Assembly: GCA_903920415.1 (NCBI GenBank)
Contig: CAIXMD010000188.1
Coordinates: 1 to 9,358 of the forward strand
Source: an uncultured Desulfomonile sp.
GTDB taxonomy: Bacteria; Desulfobacterota; Desulfomonilia; Desulfomonilales; Desulfomonilaceae
Length of the DNA: 9,358 nucleotides
Reading direction: 5' to 3'
Positions 1 to 6,985 of this stretch are shown piece after piece. The position numbers and the translations under genes are program-made. Under the pieces are notes generated by a model. The model was not told the DNA's origin and did no database searches. It saw nothing but the letters and a program-made list of their open reading frames with translations. Positions within the stretch are counted from its first letter, which is position 1, and each line of letters opens with the position of its first letter.

Positions 1-1
1 C

Positions 2-154
2 AACATGCTCCTGATGCGGCTTGCAAAGGGCGGCCCAGCATTCTTTATGGTCCCGACCATTGAGCCTGTGAGGCTCACGGCAAAACCTCGGAGATTCTTT
101 GCACGGCTAAACAGATACCTGTTATTTTTTGACTTCGATACTTCGGAGAGGTGA
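2..154 (+). CDS. Possible C-terminal end of an upstream gene (partial, unidentified)
   Basis: From base 2 one frame stays open for 50 codons and ends in TGA at 152-154, three bases before the ATG of the acyl-CoA dehydrogenase. The stop lies inside that gene's Shine-Dalgarno sequence (GGAGAGGTGA), an arrangement typical of tightly packed operons. The translated tail begins NMLLMRLAKGG, is basic and hydrophobic (KPRRFFARLNRYLLFF) and ends in an acidic stretch, DFDTSER. I recognise no family in it. A 50-codon open stretch can occur by chance, so this is a tentative call. The gene's start lies before the window. If real, it is probably co-transcribed with the dehydrogenase. Confidence 0.4.
   Translation, partial: NMLLMRLAKGGPAFFMVPTIEPVRLTAKPRRFFARLNRYLLFFDFDTSER
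61..77. repeat. Perfect 6-bp inverted repeat (hairpin)
   Basis: TGAGCC at 61-66 and GGCTCA at 72-77 flank a five-base TGTGA loop. No T-run follows on either strand, so this is not a canonical terminator. It lies inside the possible upstream coding fragment and 80 bases before the acyl-CoA dehydrogenase start. It may be incidental. Confidence 0.3.
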
Positions 155-157
155 AAA

Positions 158-1390
158 ATGTTCCAAGCTTTCTTGACACCACAACAAAGGCAACTGAGAG
201 ATGAAGTGAGAAGCTTCGTGAAATCGGTTCCCAGGCAGTTGTTACTTGACATGGATTCTGAAAAGGTTCTCTTTCCAAAAGAATATCTTGTTGAGGCTGC
301 AAAGCTGAATCTGCTCGGACTGAGATTCTCTAAGGATCACGGTGGACGAGGCTTACAATGGACCGATGAGATAATTGCTCTTGAAGAAATAGGGGTCCTG
401 GGGGCTTCTTTAGCTTGCCTCTATTCTCTTGTCACAATAGTTGGTGAAGCCATTCACTTTTTTGGGACGCCGCGGCAGAAACAAAAATATCTGGAACCGG
501 TGCTCAAAGGCGAACTTTTCTGTGCAGAAGCCCTGACAGAGCCTCGAGGAGGGTCAGATTTCTTCGGAGCGACTACCACTGCGAGAAAAGATGGTAATTA
601 CTACATCCTAAATGGACAGAAGCGCTTTGTGGTAGGAGCCCAAGGAGCTGATATTTTTCTGGTTTACGCAAAAACTGGTGAAGGATCGACGTCGAAATCT
701 TTAAGCGCGTTTATCGTTGAAAGAGATATGGGTGTTGACGCAAAATACGTGTACGGGTTGATGGGCACCAGAGGCGGGGGAGCAGGCAGGCTTATCTTCA
801 AGGACACGAGAGTTCCTGCGGAAAACCTTTTACTTGAAGAGAGCAGGGGTGGAGACGTCTTTCACCAGATGATGATCCCGGAACGTTTAACTACGGCTGC
901 TGCCTCTGTCGGGTCCGCAAGGGCAGCGCTTGAGATCGCTGCAAGATATAGTGATAGAAGAAAGGCTTTCGGACAGAAAATTCGCGAATTTCAAGGCGTG
1001 AACTTCAAGGTCTCGGATAGTATCACTAAACTGGATGCTGCAAGGGCTCTGGCCTTTGCAGCAGCTTCTGCCGTGGACAGTTTCGGTAGTACGGGTTATA
1101 CGAGGAGGCTGGTGTCGGAGTCAAAAAAATTCTCCTCGGACGCTGCATGGCAAATCATAAACGATTCCATGCAGATTCTGGGAGGGATAGGATACACGAC
1201 CGTTTATCCTGTCGAGAGGCTGCTCAGAGATTCGAGGCTTATGATGATTTGGACAGGAACAACAGAAATCATGGATCTCATCATCCAACATGAATACTAT
1301 AAGGAAGTTCTCAAGACAGATTCGAGCGTACGCGACTCGGAGAACGACGCGGCCGAAGCTTTCGTTGAGGGAGAAAAAATCTACGAATGA
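158..1390 (+). CDS. Acyl-CoA dehydrogenase (isovaleryl/long-chain-type catalytic Glu)
   Basis: FAD-dependent acyl-CoA dehydrogenase of 410 residues, a normal family length. It catalyses alpha,beta-dehydrogenation of an acyl-CoA with electrons passed to ETF; under reducing conditions some relatives run as enoyl-CoA reductases. Visible landmarks are an N-terminal helical domain (about 5-120), the FAD/substrate signature TEPRGGSD (127-134), the RKAFGQKI motif (268-275) and LGGIGYT (341-347). The usual catalytic Glu of the EGT motif is replaced: the segment reads IWTGTTEI, with Thr366 where Glu would sit. Glu242 in IPERL aligns instead with the helix-G Glu that is the base in isovaleryl-CoA and long-chain acyl-CoA dehydrogenases, so activity is probably retained. 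The start is well supported: GGAGAGG lies just upstream of ATG 158. A deacetylase-fold gene and an acyl-CoA synthetase follow on the same strand. The substrate is not identifiable from sequence. Confidence 0.93.
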   Translation: MFQAFLTPQQRQLRDEVRSFVKSVPRQLLLDMDSEKVLFPKEYLVEAAKLNLLGLRFSKDHGGRGLQWTDEIIALEEIGVLGASLACLYSLVTIVGEAIHFFGTPRQKQKYLEPVLKGELFCAEALTEPRGGSDFFGATTTARKDGNYYILNGQKRFVVGAQGADIFLVYAKTGEGSTSKSLSAFIVERDMGVDAKYVYGLMGTRGGGAGRLIFKDTRVPAENLLLEESRGGDVFHQMMIPERLTTAAASVGSARAALEIAARYSDRRKAFGQKIREFQGVNFKVSDSITKLDAARALAFAAASAVDSFGSTGYTRRLVSESKKFSSDAAWQIINDSMQILGGIGYTTVYPVERLLRDSRLMMIWTGTTEIMDLIIQHEYYKEVLKTDSSVRDSENDAAEAFVEGEKIYE

Positions 1391-1441
1391 GAAAGGTCGT
1401 GTTGGAAACTCCAGCATCCTGACCTCTTCATGGCGGTGATG

Positions 1442-1450
1442 TGTTATACT
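1442..1450 (+). promoter_or_regulatory. Candidate extended -10 promoter before the deacetylase-fold gene
   Basis: TGTTATACT reads as an extended -10 element (TGn followed by TATACT, five of six to consensus), about 69 bases before ATG 1519. There is no convincing -35 hexamer upstream. It could give the deacetylase-fold and acyl-CoA synthetase genes transcription independent of the dehydrogenase. Evidence is motif match only. Confidence 0.3.
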
Positions 1451-1518
1451 GTAATCAAGTGACAGAGGGTAAGTAAATACCGGGTGACCTGAAAGAGTGC
1501 AACCAGGATCGTGGCATT

Positions 1519-2571
1519 ATGGATCAAGGGAAAAATATCAAGGTCGGCATAGTGCGCGATGACAGATACATGCTTCATCGACCAGGGCTTGTGCACCCGG
1601 AGCGCCCCGACCGTCTCAAGGCCATTTATAAGATGTTGGACAAGGATTTCGCTTCAACTGTTACAAACATTCAGCCGGAACTGGCAACACTGGAACAGAT
1701 CGAACTCGTTCACACTCCCACATATGTCAGAAAGGTTTTGAGGACTGCTGACAGAGATTTTACTAACCTGGCCCCCGACACTCCCGTGTGTTCAAAGTCG
1801 TACATTGCGGCCCTCCTGGCAGTAGGAGGATGCATTAAGGGTCTCCAGGCTATGCTTTCAGGCCGCTGCGATGTTTGTTTTGCTTTGGTAAGACCCCCCG
1901 GACATCATGCCCAGCGTGATAGGGGAGAGGGTTTTTGCATTTTTAATAATCTTGGAGTCACCGCCCGTTTTTCGAACGAGCGCTATGGATTTAGCCGTAT
2001 ACTCATAGTAGATTGGGATATTCATCACGGGAACGGGATCCAGAATTTATTTTACGGAGAGAAGGACGTTTTTTATGTATCTACCCACTACCGAGGCTGG
2101 TATCCCCATACTGGGGACTGGGGGGAAACAGGAACTGGAGAGGGGTTAGGCTATACAGTCAACCTGCCTTTACCCAAGAATATTCAAGACAACGATCTTC
2201 TCTATCTGTACTCTCAGGTGCTTGGTCTTGTGATGAAGAATTATAGACCTGAACTGATCCTTGTGGCCGCTGGTTTCGATGGCCATTGCGACGACCCCAT
2301 GGGCAGGACCCATCTCACCGAGATGGCCTATAAAGGACTTACAGAACTGATGCTGGATCTCCAAGAAGCCGGCGGCAATCTACCGGTGCTTCTTGCACTG
2401 GAGGGAGGATACCACTTGCCGTCACTCGTGAGTTCCGTCCGAACCGTTATCAATGTCTTATCAGGGAAGAGGAGTAATCATCGCGCCACTTTTCCACCTA
2501 CGGAACTGGGCGCGGAACTTTTGGAAAAAGCTTATCAAATTCACAGGGGATACCACGTTTGGACCGATTAA
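1519..2571 (+). CDS. Histone deacetylase superfamily protein (class II-like, zinc-dependent deacylase)
   Basis: Arginase/deacetylase-fold amidohydrolase of 350 residues that should remove acyl groups from lysines, or from small amines such as acetylpolyamines. Active-site elements are present in order: HPERPDRL (26-33), RPPGHHA with the catalytic His pair 129-130, VDWDIHHGNG (164-173) with zinc ligands Asp167 and His169, GFDGHCDDP (252-260) with zinc ligand Asp254, and EGGY with transition-state Tyr298. The DWDxHHGNG form matches bacterial class II-type enzymes better than the class I-like AcuC (DxDxHHGDG). The ATG is preceded by AGGA at 1505-1508, about ten bases upstream, and the N-terminus fits the family start. 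It lies 113 bases before an AcsA-like synthetase, echoing the acuC/acsA association of Bacillus. However, the lysine normally controlled in that system is absent from the neighbour, so the true substrate is open. Confidence 0.93.
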   Translation: MDQGKNIKVGIVRDDRYMLHRPGLVHPERPDRLKAIYKMLDKDFASTVTNIQPELATLEQIELVHTPTYVRKVLRTADRDFTNLAPDTPVCSKSYIAALLAVGGCIKGLQAMLSGRCDVCFALVRPPGHHAQRDRGEGFCIFNNLGVTARFSNERYGFSRILIVDWDIHHGNGIQNLFYGEKDVFYVSTHYRGWYPHTGDWGETGTGEGLGYTVNLPLPKNIQDNDLLYLYSQVLGLVMKNYRPELILVAAGFDGHCDDPMGRTHLTEMAYKGLTELMLDLQEAGGNLPVLLALEGGYHLPSLVSSVRTVINVLSGKRSNHRATFPPTELGAELLEKAYQIHRGYHVWTD

Positions 2572-2684
2572 TATCGAAAAACCGTAGGTGTCCATTGCGG
2601 TCTAAATATAAGGCTAGACAGAGGAAATTCAGGATGGTCGATTGGGTCGGTGCTCAATGACCAGCGCACAGGGAGACGAGGACA

Positions 2685-4412
2685 ATGATTAAGGCTAGGA
2701 TACCACCGGAAAATTCCGATGCCAATCTCCAGTCGTACGCCGAAGTATATAAGAATTTTTCCTGGAGTGACGTAGAGAAGAAGTTCACCTGGTACGAAAC
2801 GGGTAACATCAATATTGTTCACGAGGCGATTGACCGGTGGGCTGGAGACGAAGAGAAGAGCAAACGGAAAGCCCTAATATTCGAGAAGGGCGGAAAGATT
2901 CGGGAATTCACCTATTCGGAGTTGAGGGACATCACTTGCCAATGGGCAAACCTCCTTACAGAGTATGGTTTTGCCTTTGGAGATCGCATTTTCGTTTTCT
3001 TACCTTCATGTCCTGAAGTGTACTTTTCCATGCTTGCTTGTGCCCGACTGGGCATAATTTTTTGTGCACTCTTCCCTACCTTGGGTTACGACGAAATCGA
3101 AAGTCGCATTCAAAATGCAAAACCGAGGGGAATTATTACTCACCCGGACATGTTCGAACGGCTTCCTCTCCATGCCATGAGTACGGTAGAGCATGTTTTT
3201 TTGACCGAGGGTCCCCTGCTTAATCTTTTTCCCAGTGAAATAGTTGTCCAGAAAACATTGCAAGAAATGCCCAAGAGAAGCGCAACGAGGTGGGTGAGTA
3301 AATCTACGCCTCTCTACCTGCTTTACACGACTTCAGGGTCCACTGGACCTCCAAAAGGGGTTGTTCACTGCCATGGAGACATGGTGGGACATCTGCTTAC
3401 CGGAAGCTATGTGCTTGACCTGAAAGACGATTCCATAATTTGGACCGACGGAGGTGACCCTGGGTGGGTTACCGGCATCGTTTACGGAATGTTTGCTCCT
3501 TTTTTACACTGCGTCACCTCTGTTGTACAGGGCGATCGGTTTTCGGCGTCAACTTGGTACAGAACTTTGGAGAGGCACCGTATCTCAGTCTGGTATACCA
3601 CGCCTCGAACCATCACGAGGCTCATTGAAGCAGGCGAGGATCTGGCGGTCAGGTACGATTTTTCCCATTTGAAACACCTTGCCACGGTCGGTGAGACACT
3701 GAGTCCTGAACAATTCTACTGGGCTAAGGACACATTGAAGCATGCTCCTCATGATACCTGGTGGATGACGGAGACAGGCATGATTTGCATGGCCAATTTC
3801 CCGTCTATGAGCATAAGGCCTGGGAGCATGGGAAAACCAGTCCCAGGCATTGAGGCCTCAGCTCTTGACGAACAAGGGGAGCCGCTCCCTGAATTCTCAA
3901 TGGGTGAACTGGCTCTGAGACCTGGCTGGCCTGCCATGATGTCGGGGCTCTGGCAGGATGCCGTTCGATATCAAGAATATTTCAGCCCGAATAACTGGTT
4001 TCTCACCGGCGATATGGTGACAAAGGATGAACACGGGTACTACTATCATCAGGGTAGAAACGACGACCTGATCAAGCTTGGTCAGAGAGATACCGGGCCC
4101 TATGAAGTCGAACAAGTCCTCTCTTTACACCAGGCAGTAGCAGAAGCCGTCGCTATATCTGTACGGTCCGGAACCGAGAATCCCATGTTCAAGGCATTCG
4201 TGCGTATTAAGAAGGGATTCACTGCATCCAAAAGACTTAACCTGGAGATCAAAAACTTCGTCAAAGCAAACTTTACCCCGGAAATCCCTCTATCGGAGGT
4301 CGTATTTCTGGATGAGTTGCCCAAAACCCGATCGGGAATTCTGCTGCGCCGAGTCCTCGAAGCACGTGACTTGGGGGTTCCCAGCGGGGACCACACCAAA
4401 CTGGAGGAGTGA
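2685..4412 (+). CDS. AcsA-type acyl-CoA (acetyl-CoA) synthetase with altered A8 and A10 motifs
   Basis: ANL-superfamily adenylate-forming enzyme of 575 residues. By recall it is collinear with B. subtilis AcsA from the N-terminus (YKNFSW, FTWYETG, EAIDRW) to the tail (RRVLEARDLGVPSGD). The family activates acetate or short acids as acyl-AMP, then forms the CoA thioester. The ATP loop is intact (TTSGSTGPPKG, 215-225), as are HDTWWMTETG (356-365) and LTGD. The WW pair includes the Trp that narrows the acyl pocket in Acs, suggesting a small acyl group. Two C-terminal motifs are unusual. A10 reads PKTRSGILLRR, so the lysine is Ile552 (codon 4338-4340). A8 reads KLGQRDTGPYEVE (464-476), one residue short before the Gly and one long after the Arg. 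Adenylation may therefore be weak or lost. ATG 2685 follows GGGAGACGAGG. It is convergent with the dehydratase-family gene 74 bases away. Confidence 0.92.
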   Translation: MIKARIPPENSDANLQSYAEVYKNFSWSDVEKKFTWYETGNINIVHEAIDRWAGDEEKSKRKALIFEKGGKIREFTYSELRDITCQWANLLTEYGFAFGDRIFVFLPSCPEVYFSMLACARLGIIFCALFPTLGYDEIESRIQNAKPRGIITHPDMFERLPLHAMSTVEHVFLTEGPLLNLFPSEIVVQKTLQEMPKRSATRWVSKSTPLYLLYTTSGSTGPPKGVVHCHGDMVGHLLTGSYVLDLKDDSIIWTDGGDPGWVTGIVYGMFAPFLHCVTSVVQGDRFSASTWYRTLERHRISVWYTTPRTITRLIEAGEDLAVRYDFSHLKHLATVGETLSPEQFYWAKDTLKHAPHDTWWMTETGMICMANFPSMSIRPGSMGKPVPGIEASALDEQGEPLPEFSMGELALRPGWPAMMSGLWQDAVRYQEYFSPNNWFLTGDMVTKDEHGYYYHQGRNDDLIKLGQRDTGPYEVEQVLSLHQAVAEAVAISVRSGTENPMFKAFVRIKKGFTASKRLNLEIKNFVKANFTPEIPLSEVVFLDELPKTRSGILLRRVLEARDLGVPSGDHTKLEE

Positions 4413-4432
4413 TACTATTTCTCTTTTGTTTC

Positions 4433-4480
4433 GGCAACTTTTGCGAGCAGGGACGACCGCTACCACTTTTACTCGTTGCC
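4433..4480. terminator. Weak inverted repeat in the convergent gap (possible transcription end)
   Basis: GGCAAC at 4433-4438 pairs with GTTGCC at 4475-4480, and an inner GAG (4445-4447) pairs with CTC (4472-4474) across a bulge. It sits in the 74-base gap between two convergent genes, where a bidirectional terminator would be expected. The loop is long and neither side is followed by a T-run, so this is not a textbook intrinsic terminator. Confidence 0.22.
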
Positions 4481-4486
4481 AAAGTT

Positions 4487-5695
4487 TCACTTGATGCCCT
4501 GCCTGGAAGCCAAAAGATCTAGGAAGGTATCTATTTGCTTTTCCAGCGCTTCCACGTCATAGAGTCGAGGATCATTGTGATCCGCCTCCAGGATGATGCC
4601 CGGGATACCGGTCTTTTGCGTCACGGCTGATCTCACTTCAGGAATGTCTTGGGAGACGAATTTACAGCTACGGTTGGAATGATACAGGAAGCCATTGAGG
4701 CTGTACTTATCCGCCAGATCCGCGTAATCCTCAATCCTCCTTTCTATGTGGAGGTTTGCCGTGTAGAGGTATTGTTCAGTCCAATCCCCTAGAGGGTCTT
4801 GTTCCCCCACTGAGAGCTTTGCCCACGCCCAAGTGTAGAGCGATGTCACGAGGCAGGCCCCTCGTGCTTCCAAGAACAGTGACAATCGACGAAGTTCGGG
4901 CCAAATTGGCAGATTATCCCAAAACAGCCTGAACCGTTCATTTTCAACTGCCCCTATTCCGTCTTTCACGCGCTGCTCAAGCTCTTGAAGCAAGGAACTG
5001 TAGAAATCCACCGGGACTCTCGTTCCTCTCTGGGCCACAATCGGAGACATAGAGATAAACTGATCGAATACGGAGATAGGCGAAGGGATGCTCCGGCCTG
5101 TCTCAAGAATCCTGGCCCAGAGATTCGAGGCCTCCTGCGATAACCGGATATTCTCTGCCAGTCTGGCCGGATCCAGTGATTTCCCGGTTATGCCCTTAAT
5201 AACCGATATCAAATCCTCTAACTGAAGCCTGACATATTTTTCTCCCGCGCCGTCCTTCTCGCCTTTTCCTGAGTGTGGGACGTCTATAAGAAACATTGGT
5301 GCATGATACATTCGGCTGAGGATCTCAAACCATTTTGTAAGGGTCCCGCACTGGCTGTTGGAAATCAGGAGCAGGTCGGGTTTCGGCAGCCCCCAGGTAG
5401 GGCTGAGGCCTGTCTTGATAGACCCAAGATCACACCTGGCATAGGAGCACAGATCCATGGAATAACCCATTCCCTCGGCCGCTGCTGCCGTCTCAGAGGA
5501 TAACTTTCGTGCCCCCAATATCACCGCGTGGTTTTCCGGATAAATAGGGAACATGTCCATGGCATAGAGAAGCTCCACAGGCGTGAAGGCATTTACGTAA
5601 GCAATGAATTTTCCTCCCTGTTTTGCGGTGTGGGCTGCCGTGTAATAATCGATGTTAATCTGCTTGAGCTGTCTCAGGGACTCGATGGGGCGCAT
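4487..5695 (-). CDS. 2-hydroxyacyl-CoA dehydratase / benzoyl-CoA reductase family subunit (second subunit)
   Basis: Protein of 402 residues of the HgdB/BcrB-BcrC family, which forms one half of a heterodimeric [4Fe-4S] enzyme. Such enzymes carry out ketyl-radical dehydration of (R)-2-hydroxyacyl-CoA or reductive dearomatisation of benzoyl-CoA. Family features are the N-terminal FTPVELLYAMDMFPIYPEN (37-55), CSYARCDLG (83-91), SNSQCGTL (112-119) and a late SNRSCKFVSQD (340-350), followed by GIILEADHNDPRLYD. Cys83, Cys116 and Cys344 are the likely cluster ligands by position; Cys88 and Cys281 are also present. The ATG is well placed: GGAGG at 5706-5710 lies ten bases upstream. It follows the other subunit gene after a 130-base gap and differs clearly from it, so the two look like alpha and beta subunits rather than a recent duplication. 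The ATPase activator needed for electron injection is absent here. Which family member it is, and its substrate, cannot be told from sequence alone. Confidence 0.88.
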   Translation of the reverse strand: MRPIESLRQLKQINIDYYTAAHTAKQGGKFIAYVNAFTPVELLYAMDMFPIYPENHAVILGARKLSSETAAAAEGMGYSMDLCSYARCDLGSIKTGLSPTWGLPKPDLLLISNSQCGTLTKWFEILSRMYHAPMFLIDVPHSGKGEKDGAGEKYVRLQLEDLISVIKGITGKSLDPARLAENIRLSQEASNLWARILETGRSIPSPISVFDQFISMSPIVAQRGTRVPVDFYSSLLQELEQRVKDGIGAVENERFRLFWDNLPIWPELRRLSLFLEARGACLVTSLYTWAWAKLSVGEQDPLGDWTEQYLYTANLHIERRIEDYADLADKYSLNGFLYHSNRSCKFVSQDIPEVRSAVTQKTGIPGIILEADHNDPRLYDVEALEKQIDTFLDLLASRQGIK

Positions 5696-5825
5696 AGTGA
5701 AACATCCTCCATGAAAATCGAAGCACCACGGTTTCTTGATCAGGTCAATGCTTTTTAATAGCAGTGGTTAGAGGAGAACTTATCGCCGGTAAGTCTCCGT
5801 GGATTACCAGATTTAACTCTCCGAT

Positions 5826-6959
5826 TTAAGGCAAGTCTCCGCTGAGTAGTTCCCTGAATGCTTCCAATCGCAAGCGGATTTGCTCCATTGAAGCGCTTCG
5901 GGAAGAAGTCTCTAGTATCAGGCTGGGTATACCGGTCTCTCCTAGGGCCTTCTGAAAATCAGGCATTTCGAAACCGGCTGCCTCGCAGAATTTCGGGTTG
6001 ATAAAAACCACACCGGCAGCGCCACTCTTGACGACCCGATTCAAGAAGCCTTGGATCAGCATGTCGGGTTCCATGTGGTACCCGGGGTAGGGCGTCAGAG
6101 AAATGTAACGTTGGGCCAGGGACTCGATAGGGTTTCCGTTCAAACCGACGTCTATTGCAGCCAAACGAAACCCCGTAACAATCTCATCAGATACAACGAG
6201 CAATCCCAGCTTGTCGAACAGGGACAAAATTCCTGGGGGGTCCCACACTTTACCCTTTACGTATATGGGTATGCGCACCTGACAATCTACTTCCTCTTGG
6301 TCCCAAGGGAGGGCTTCCATCCAAGTCAGGTGTTCTTCTCGCGGGGCTCTGAGGGCGGATGCGAAAAGTAACTGAACTTTTTCCTGAGTCCAGAGAGCGG
6401 GCCTTTCTTGTTGCATCCGGTATGCATCGCGTAGGAGTTTACGACTCTTGTCGTAGAGTAGAGAACTTCTTGCCACCTCATCAGGTCCGGCTTTTTTCCC
6501 GGTGATCTCTGCAATGGAGGAGAGAAGGCGAGTAAACTCGACACAAAGGTAATCCCGTGCTTCAGGATAATCAATCCGCTTGGGAAGACGGAGGAACTCG
6601 TTTGACATGTGGGGGAAACAGCGGTTCCAGATATGGAAGAGATTGCGGGTCGTATCGCAGACATAGGGGATGACCATACCATCCAGCACGTCGAGTTTGC
6701 CTGTCATCCCCATCTCGATTGCACCCATCGCATGGCTGCAGGTATAGCCTGGAATGTGGGCCTGGGCTTGCCCTATCTGAACTCCAGCACCCTCTACAGC
6801 CATGGGGAGAGCACCTGCTGCATGAATTATCTCTTCCGGCACGTCGGGAAGCAAATGGCCGATCACCTTGCGGCCGGTTTTCTGTTTCCATGAGCGAGCC
6901 CATTCCCAAGGAGCCTCCATGATTTCTTGAAACGGCCGCCAGGGGTCTTCAATACTCAT
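5826..6959 (-). CDS. 2-hydroxyacyl-CoA dehydratase / benzoyl-CoA reductase family subunit (first subunit)
   Basis: HgdB/BcrC-type protein of 377 residues and probable partner of the next gene downstream. From ATG 6959 the family landmarks are GRKVIGHLLPDVPEEIIHAAGALP (29-52), YTCSHAMG (72-79), YVCDTTRN (99-106) and a late NPKFCEAAGFEMPDF (321-335), ending in GIPSLILE. Cys74, Cys101 and Cys325 are the likely three ligands of a [4Fe-4S] cluster. Together with the partner subunit it would bind an acyl-CoA and perform radical dehydration or reduction in the cytoplasm, once charged by a separate ATP-dependent activator. The frame continues upstream to ATG 6971 and to TTG 6989, the latter overlapping the SDR stop. 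I chose 6959 because GGAGG at 6965-6969 is five bases ahead of it and because the family starts close to this point. It follows the SDR by about 26 bases, so the two are almost certainly co-transcribed. Confidence 0.88.
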   Translation of the reverse strand: MSIEDPWRPFQEIMEAPWEWARSWKQKTGRKVIGHLLPDVPEEIIHAAGALPMAVEGAGVQIGQAQAHIPGYTCSHAMGAIEMGMTGKLDVLDGMVIPYVCDTTRNLFHIWNRCFPHMSNEFLRLPKRIDYPEARDYLCVEFTRLLSSIAEITGKKAGPDEVARSSLLYDKSRKLLRDAYRMQQERPALWTQEKVQLLFASALRAPREEHLTWMEALPWDQEEVDCQVRIPIYVKGKVWDPPGILSLFDKLGLLVVSDEIVTGFRLAAIDVGLNGNPIESLAQRYISLTPYPGYHMEPDMLIQGFLNRVVKSGAAGVVFINPKFCEAAGFEMPDFQKALGETGIPSLILETSSRSASMEQIRLRLEAFRELLSGDLP

Positions 6960-6964
6960 GTACG

Positions 6965-6969
6965 CCTCC
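6965..6969 (-). promoter_or_regulatory. Ribosome binding site deciding the first dehydratase-subunit start
   Basis: CCTCC on the plus strand reads GGAGG on the coding strand, five bases before ATG 6959. It overlaps the region just after the alternative ATG 6971 and so cannot serve that codon or TTG 6989. This favours the shorter protein of 377 residues. Confidence 0.6.
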
Positions 6970-6985
6970 ATTAAACTAAAATTGG

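Noticed and set aside
4273..4494. Several overlapping short frames at the end of the synthetase gene and in the convergent gap
   Set aside because: They are shadows of the synthetase coding sequence in other frames, without start signals or recognisable content.
5528..5758. Plus-strand frame crossing the gap between the two dehydratase subunits
   Set aside because: Mostly antisense to the start of the second subunit gene, no good ribosome binding site and no protein-like features; the 130-base gap is better read as intergenic.
5790..5841. Nine-base direct repeat AAGTCTCCG at 5790-5798 and 5833-5841
   Set aside because: Too short and only two copies; the second copy lies in the end of the first subunit coding region, so no operator or attachment site is supported.
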